Part shown: one piece after another, positions 60,337 to 64,000 of the stretch | How positions within the stretch are numbered: position 1 is the first letter of the stretch | Layout of the letters: the number at the start of each line of letters is the position of its first letter | Assembly: GCA_024235755.1 (NCBI GenBank) | Contig: JACKLV010000006.1 | Span: 1-64,000 of the forward strand | From: Burkholderiales bacterium | GTDB taxonomy: Bacteria > Pseudomonadota > Gammaproteobacteria > Burkholderiales > Nitrosomonadaceae | DNA length: 64,000 nt | Direction: 5' to 3' | Notes under the pieces: model-generated | Told to the model about the DNA's origin: nothing | Seen by the model: the letters and a program-made list of their open reading frames with translations, nothing else | The model's database searches: none | Made by a program: the position numbers and the translations under genes

Positions 60337-63057
60337 ATGTCTACCCGCTATGTTTTTACAAAACATTTTGTAATTTTGTTGCTAACTGGGTTAGTTTTGC
60401 TGGGTGTTTTCATTACGCTATCATCCCCTGCCCTTTTGCAAACTTCCTTCAATATTTATTTCAACAGGGACTGGAACGAAGGATTTTTGCATCCGTTAAC
60501 GGGCTGGGATCATATTATTGTGATGGTGGCTGTTGGTATCTGGGCGGCGCAGATACGCGGTCAGGCACTGTGGATACTGCCGGTTGTATTTGTCAGTGTC
60601 ATGAGTCTTGGCGGCGTAGCTGGTGCCGCCAGCTATATTATTCTGGGTGCGGGTGCGGAAGCGATGATACTTTTATCGTGCTTCACGATCAGTGCATTGA
60701 TCGTGCGTGGAATACGGTTCAGTGCGCCAGTCAATATCATCATTATTTCACTGTTTGCTTTTTTTCACGGCTACGTGCATGGACAGGAAATCTCCGCATC
60801 CGCCAGCCTGGCTTCATACACGGCTGGCTTTGTGTCTGCCACGTTATTGTTACATGGTGCAGGCATTCTGATTTCATGGCTGACCGTGCTGGCGATTACT
60901 TTTTTTATCAGCACCAGCATTAATGCCCAGGAAAAAGACCTGCCCGCTTACGCAGATACCGCCAAACCCGGTTCACAAATCAACAAACTGTCGCATGCCG
61001 TACTGGAGGAAGTACACGTTACCGGACGCGCGGACGAATTGACCGGCATCGCCGACAGCGCTTCGCAAGGCAAGGTGGGACAGGATCAGATTAAATACCG
61101 GCCGATGACCCGACCCGGCGAAGTGCTCGAAACGGTGCCCGGTTTGATTGCAACGCAACACAGTGGCGAAGGCAAGGCAAATCAATATTTTCTGCGTGGC
61201 TTCAATCTGGATCACGGCACCGACTTTCTGACCCAGATTGAAGGCGTGCCGGTCAATCAACTATCCCATTCGCATGGTCAGGGATGGACCGACACCAATT
61301 TTTTGATTCCTGAGCTTATCGAATCAATTGATTTCAGGAAAGGGAATTATTTTGCCGACACGGGCGATTTTTCCAGTGCCGGATCAGCCAATATCCGCTA
61401 TTTCAACCGTTTGCCTGAGAATCTGTTCAGATTCACCGGCGGCAGTTTTGATTATTACCGTGGACTGGCGGCCGGATCGCATCAGCTATTGAAAGGCAAC
61501 GTTTTATATGCCGGAGAAATCGTGCACAATGACGGCCCCTGGACTGTCGGCAACAACTATCTGAAATTCAATGGCCTGCTTCGATACAGCCGTGAATACG
61601 GCAATCAAAGCTGGCGCATTACAGCCATGGCGACACAGTCCGACTGGCGGGCGACCGATCAAATTCCAAGACGCGCGCTTAAGCAGGGTTCCGTTGGCCG
61701 GTTCGATGCGCTGGATCCGACCGATGGCGGAAATAGCCAGCGCTATAGTCTGACGGGTGAATGGCGCCTGCAGGGAGAAAACAGCATCACGTCTGTTATG
61801 GCGTATGGCGTTTATTCCAAGTTGAATCTGTATTCAAACTTTTCTTTTTTTCTGGATGACAATGAGACGACCAATCCGGCAGGATGCGCCGGGTTGCGCG
61901 GATTGCTGCCTGGAAACCGGGTTTCTTCCGGGCTGTTTCGAACTTGCGGCGATCAATTCGGCCAGCCGGACGACCGCTGGACGACCGGCTTTGCAGGCAG
62001 CCACACGCTGTTTCATAAAATTGGTGCATTCGATGCCGAAACGACGCTGGGTATACAGGTACGTAACGATAACATTCAAAATGCCCTGACAAAAACCCAT
62101 GCGCAAAAGACGGTCGGCATAACCCGCCAGGATACCGTCTGGGTTACCAGTATTAGTCCCTATCTTGAAAACAGGATCCACTGGCAGAATTGGTTGCGCA
62201 CAAGTCTGGGTGTACGTTTTGACGGCTTTCGTTTTGAAGTCAATCGCAGCAATATTCAACAAAACAATGGCACGCGTTACGATGGTCTGGTCAGCCCGAA
62301 ATTGAGTATCGTGTTTGGCCCTTGGGCGGATACCGAGCTTTATCTAAACGGCGGTCTTGGTTTTCACAGTAACGACGCACGCGGAATCAATACCCGGATC
62401 GATCCGGCAAGCGGCGACGCTGTCGATCGCGCCCATCCGCTTGCGCGCACATACAGCGCTGAGACAGGCATTCGTTCAACCTGGATTCAGGGATTGCAAA
62501 GCACGCTGACTGTCTGGTGGATGGATCTCGAGTCCGAACTGGTTTTTGTGGGGGATGCGGGCACTACTGAAGCAAGCCGGCCCAGTCGGCGGTACGGACT
62601 TGAATTCACCAACTATTATCAGCCGGTGCACTGGTTGACATTTGATGCGGATTTCAGTTTTTCCCATTCGCGTTTTCGCGACACGGTTATCGGTGAAGGC
62701 GATCATGTTCCCAATGCTGTGGAGGCTGTGATTGCGACAGGCGCGACATTTCATGATGTTTTTGGCGGTTTCTACGGTGGGCCCCGGTTGCGGTATCTTG
62801 GGCCGCGCGCGTTGAATGAAGACAACTCCAGACGATCGGACGGCACCATTTTGTTGTCTGCTATGCTCGGGTATGAGATTAACAAATCACTGCGCATCCA
62901 GGCCGAAGTATTCAATATTCTTGACCGCAAGGATGATGCAATCACCTATTTTTATACGTCAAGATTGCCGGGAGAATCTCTCGCCGGTGTGGATGACTTC
63001 CATTTTCATCCCGTCGAACCAGTGAGCTTCCGAATCGGATTCGTCATCAATTATTGA
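60337..63057 (+). CDS. HupE/UreJ domain fused to a TonB-dependent receptor
   Basis: 906-aa single open frame joining two proteins of different membranes. Residues 1-195 are a HupE/UreJ-type transporter, proposed for nickel or cobalt: HPLTGWDHIIVMVAVGIWAA, GAGAEAMILLSCFTISAL, ISLFAFFHGYVHGQEIS. Its last helix (SWLTVLAITFFISTSINA) ends as a signal-peptide-like site; A197-Q198 is a plausible cleavage point. The receptor follows: TonB-box-like EEVHVTGR, plug domain (RPGEVLETVPGLIATQHSGE, YFLRGFNLDHGTDFLTQIEG) and a barrel ending FRIGFVINY. There is no start codon with a ribosome site at the junction, and the receptor has no other signal peptide. A His-rich loop (SHSHGQG) fits a metal. It heads a likely operon with a thioredoxin-like and a sialidase-like gene. 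Confidence 0.85.
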   Translation: MSTRYVFTKHFVILLLTGLVLLGVFITLSSPALLQTSFNIYFNRDWNEGFLHPLTGWDHIIVMVAVGIWAAQIRGQALWILPVVFVSVMSLGGVAGAASYIILGAGAEAMILLSCFTISALIVRGIRFSAPVNIIIISLFAFFHGYVHGQEISASASLASYTAGFVSATLLLHGAGILISWLTVLAITFFISTSINAQEKDLPAYADTAKPGSQINKLSHAVLEEVHVTGRADELTGIADSASQGKVGQDQIKYRPMTRPGEVLETVPGLIATQHSGEGKANQYFLRGFNLDHGTDFLTQIEGVPVNQLSHSHGQGWTDTNFLIPELIESIDFRKGNYFADTGDFSSAGSANIRYFNRLPENLFRFTGGSFDYYRGLAAGSHQLLKGNVLYAGEIVHNDGPWTVGNNYLKFNGLLRYSREYGNQSWRITAMATQSDWRATDQIPRRALKQGSVGRFDALDPTDGGNSQRYSLTGEWRLQGENSITSVMAYGVYSKLNLYSNFSFFLDDNETTNPAGCAGLRGLLPGNRVSSGLFRTCGDQFGQPDDRWTTGFAGSHTLFHKIGAFDAETTLGIQVRNDNIQNALTKTHAQKTVGITRQDTVWVTSISPYLENRIHWQNWLRTSLGVRFDGFRFEVNRSNIQQNNGTRYDGLVSPKLSIVFGPWADTELYLNGGLGFHSNDARGINTRIDPASGDAVDRAHPLARTYSAETGIRSTWIQGLQSTLTVWWMDLESELVFVGDAGTTEASRPSRRYGLEFTNYYQPVHWLTFDADFSFSHSRFRDTVIGEGDHVPNAVEAVIATGATFHDVFGGFYGGPRLRYLGPRALNEDNSRRSDGTILLSAMLGYEINKSLRIQAEVFNILDRKDDAITYFYTSRLPGESLAGVDDFHFHPVEPVSFRIGFVINY

Positions 63058-63110
63058 TCAACTGATAGTCAAAATACAGATCTTCCAACGTTAGGATAAG
63101 GAGAAATAGC

Positions 63111-63599
63111 ATGCTATTCCAAAAATCGTTGATAATTTTGCTTCTGACGGCAGGACTTGTAATCCCAGCGCAAGCGGAGAAAATTACGCTCAAACATTTT
63201 ACATCCGGAAGTTACCAGCAGCTGCTAGAAAAGCATGCAGACAAGCCCGTCATGCTGGCGATCTGGTCTACAACATGCGCTTCGTGCCTGGAAAAAATGC
63301 CGCTGTTAAACGAACTGCAAAAAAATCAATCAGATGTCAGAATCATTATGCTTTCTGTCGATGACGCTGCGGATAAAAAACAGGTGCAGGCAATCCTGAC
63401 TGAAAATGGATTGACAGACTTGGAAAACTGGATCTTCGCAGATGAAAATGCACAGCGCCTGCGCTATGAAATCGATCCGCAATGGTTTGGGGAATTGCCG
63501 CGCACGTATTTTCTCAACAGTAATCATGAACGCGAAGGCATCAGTGGCGCCTTATCGTACGAGGATTATCAATCCATTTTTAAAGTGCTCGTAAATTGA
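63111..63599 (+). CDS. TlpA-like thioredoxin-fold protein
   Basis: 162-aa periplasmic protein: signal MLFQKSLIILLLTAGLVIPA, cleavage after AQA near residue 22. The thioredoxin fold has the redox motif WSTTCASCLEKMP (CxxC), then IIMLSVDD and cis-Pro in GELPRTYFL. It may reduce disulfides or handle copper or heme-related cysteines. It is 53 nt downstream of the HupE-receptor fusion on the same strand and upstream of a sialidase-like gene. Confidence 0.85.
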   Translation: MLFQKSLIILLLTAGLVIPAQAEKITLKHFTSGSYQQLLEKHADKPVMLAIWSTTCASCLEKMPLLNELQKNQSDVRIIMLSVDDAADKKQVQAILTENGLTDLENWIFADENAQRLRYEIDPQWFGELPRTYFLNSNHEREGISGALSYEDYQSIFKVLVN

Positions 63600-63622
63600 T
63601 GGCGCTGTCGGTTATTTGAATC

Positions 63623-64000
63623 ATGACACAAAGCAAAGTAAACAACGGGTATTTGCGGACAGCTACCCTGTCAACCCAGGTGCTTCTAGTTAGCGTCAGC
63701 CTGATATCGCCTGTTAATTCAGTAGAAACCGGCAATAAATTCAAAGCACAATACGCGACATCAACACTGGGTTTGTACGATATTTCAACATTCGACATCT
63801 ATAAAGACAGGCAAAAAATCCATATTTTTGCAGGTGGCAGGCTGTCAAAAAGCGATCCTGCGCTCGTCCTGCGGTATAAGCGGTCAACAGACGGCGGTTA
63901 CAGTTGGACGAATCCCGTCACGATCAGGACGAATGGACAATTACCGGAAATCAACGCCAAACGCGGAAATGATATCCAGCTGGCGGCTAAGGGAGATCAA
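63623..64000 (+). CDS. Sialidase-like (BNR/Asp-box) exported protein, N-terminal part
   Basis: An open frame of 126 codons from an ATG at 63623 to the window edge. An uncleaved or cleaved signal is likely near ATLSTQVLLVSVSLISPVNS. Afterwards DISTFDIYKDRQKIHIFAGG and RYKRSTDGGYSWTNPVTIRT show an Asp-box (SxDGGxxW), the repeat of sialidase-like beta-propellers. This fold also occurs in many non-sialidase exported proteins. It starts 23 nt after the thioredoxin-like gene and is probably in the same operon. Confidence 0.75.
   Translation, partial: MTQSKVNNGYLRTATLSTQVLLVSVSLISPVNSVETGNKFKAQYATSTLGLYDISTFDIYKDRQKIHIFAGGRLSKSDPALVLRYKRSTDGGYSWTNPVTIRTNGQLPEINAKRGNDIQLAAKGDQ

Overview
The window looks like chromosome of a flagellated betaproteobacterium. 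The closest fit I can infer is a Nitrosomonas-type ammonia oxidiser. The reasons are gene content and order: a two-subunit glycine decarboxylase, the order polA / LOG-family gene / DUF2782 gene / type II thrB / BPSS1780-type membrane protein, the flagellar order fliC-flaG-fliD-fliS-fliT-fliK-like-fhlB-ycgR, and paired alginate-export-type porins. No amo, hao, rRNA or tRNA gene was seen, so the genus is an inference.

Layout. 1-166: end of an IS3-family element abutting gcvPB. 167-4224: minus-strand operon of a COG3199 kinase-like protein, gcvPA and gcvPB. 4384-13290: a PQQ-propeller lipoprotein, then minus-strand envelope genes (porin, two-component system, glycine-zipper lipoprotein, second porin with an FNR-type promoter). 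13291-17565: a radical SAM protein divergent from queD, then tatD, an SDR and ald. 17628-22001: a secreted diheme protein resembling the hydrazine synthase alpha subunit, divergent from a LuxR-type regulator, with a perfect CRP-type site between them. 22160-24539: a decayed accessory locus and a small lipoprotein. 24586-30391: an orphan FetB-like permease, lactate permease, lutABC and a TusA-like protein. 30520-39973: a NarL/NarX-type two-component pair and the late flagellar genes. 40091-47849: a very large repeat-rich DUF4347/RTX/DUF4214 exoprotein gene, broken by one frameshift. 47870-59589: housekeeping genes (ybbA, tesA, rluC, rne, polA, LOG, DUF2782, thrB, BPSS1780). 60337-64000: a HupE/UreJ domain fused in frame to a TonB-dependent receptor, then a thioredoxin-like protein and a partial sialidase-like protein.

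How it fits together. Lactate import (lctP) and oxidation (lutABC) face each other across one control region. The envelope block pairs two outer-membrane porins with an OmpR/PhoB-type regulator and repeat motifs upstream of the regulator and one porin. The flagellar block has a recognisable sigma-28 promoter and a strong terminator after fliC.

The least ordinary items are the HupE-TonB receptor fusion with a signal-peptide-like junction, the hydrazine-synthase-alpha-like diheme protein with its class II CRP-type promoter arrangement, the 722-bp exact duplication inside the giant exoprotein gene, and the locus at 22.2-24.2 kb where single-base homopolymer changes have broken two adjacent genes.
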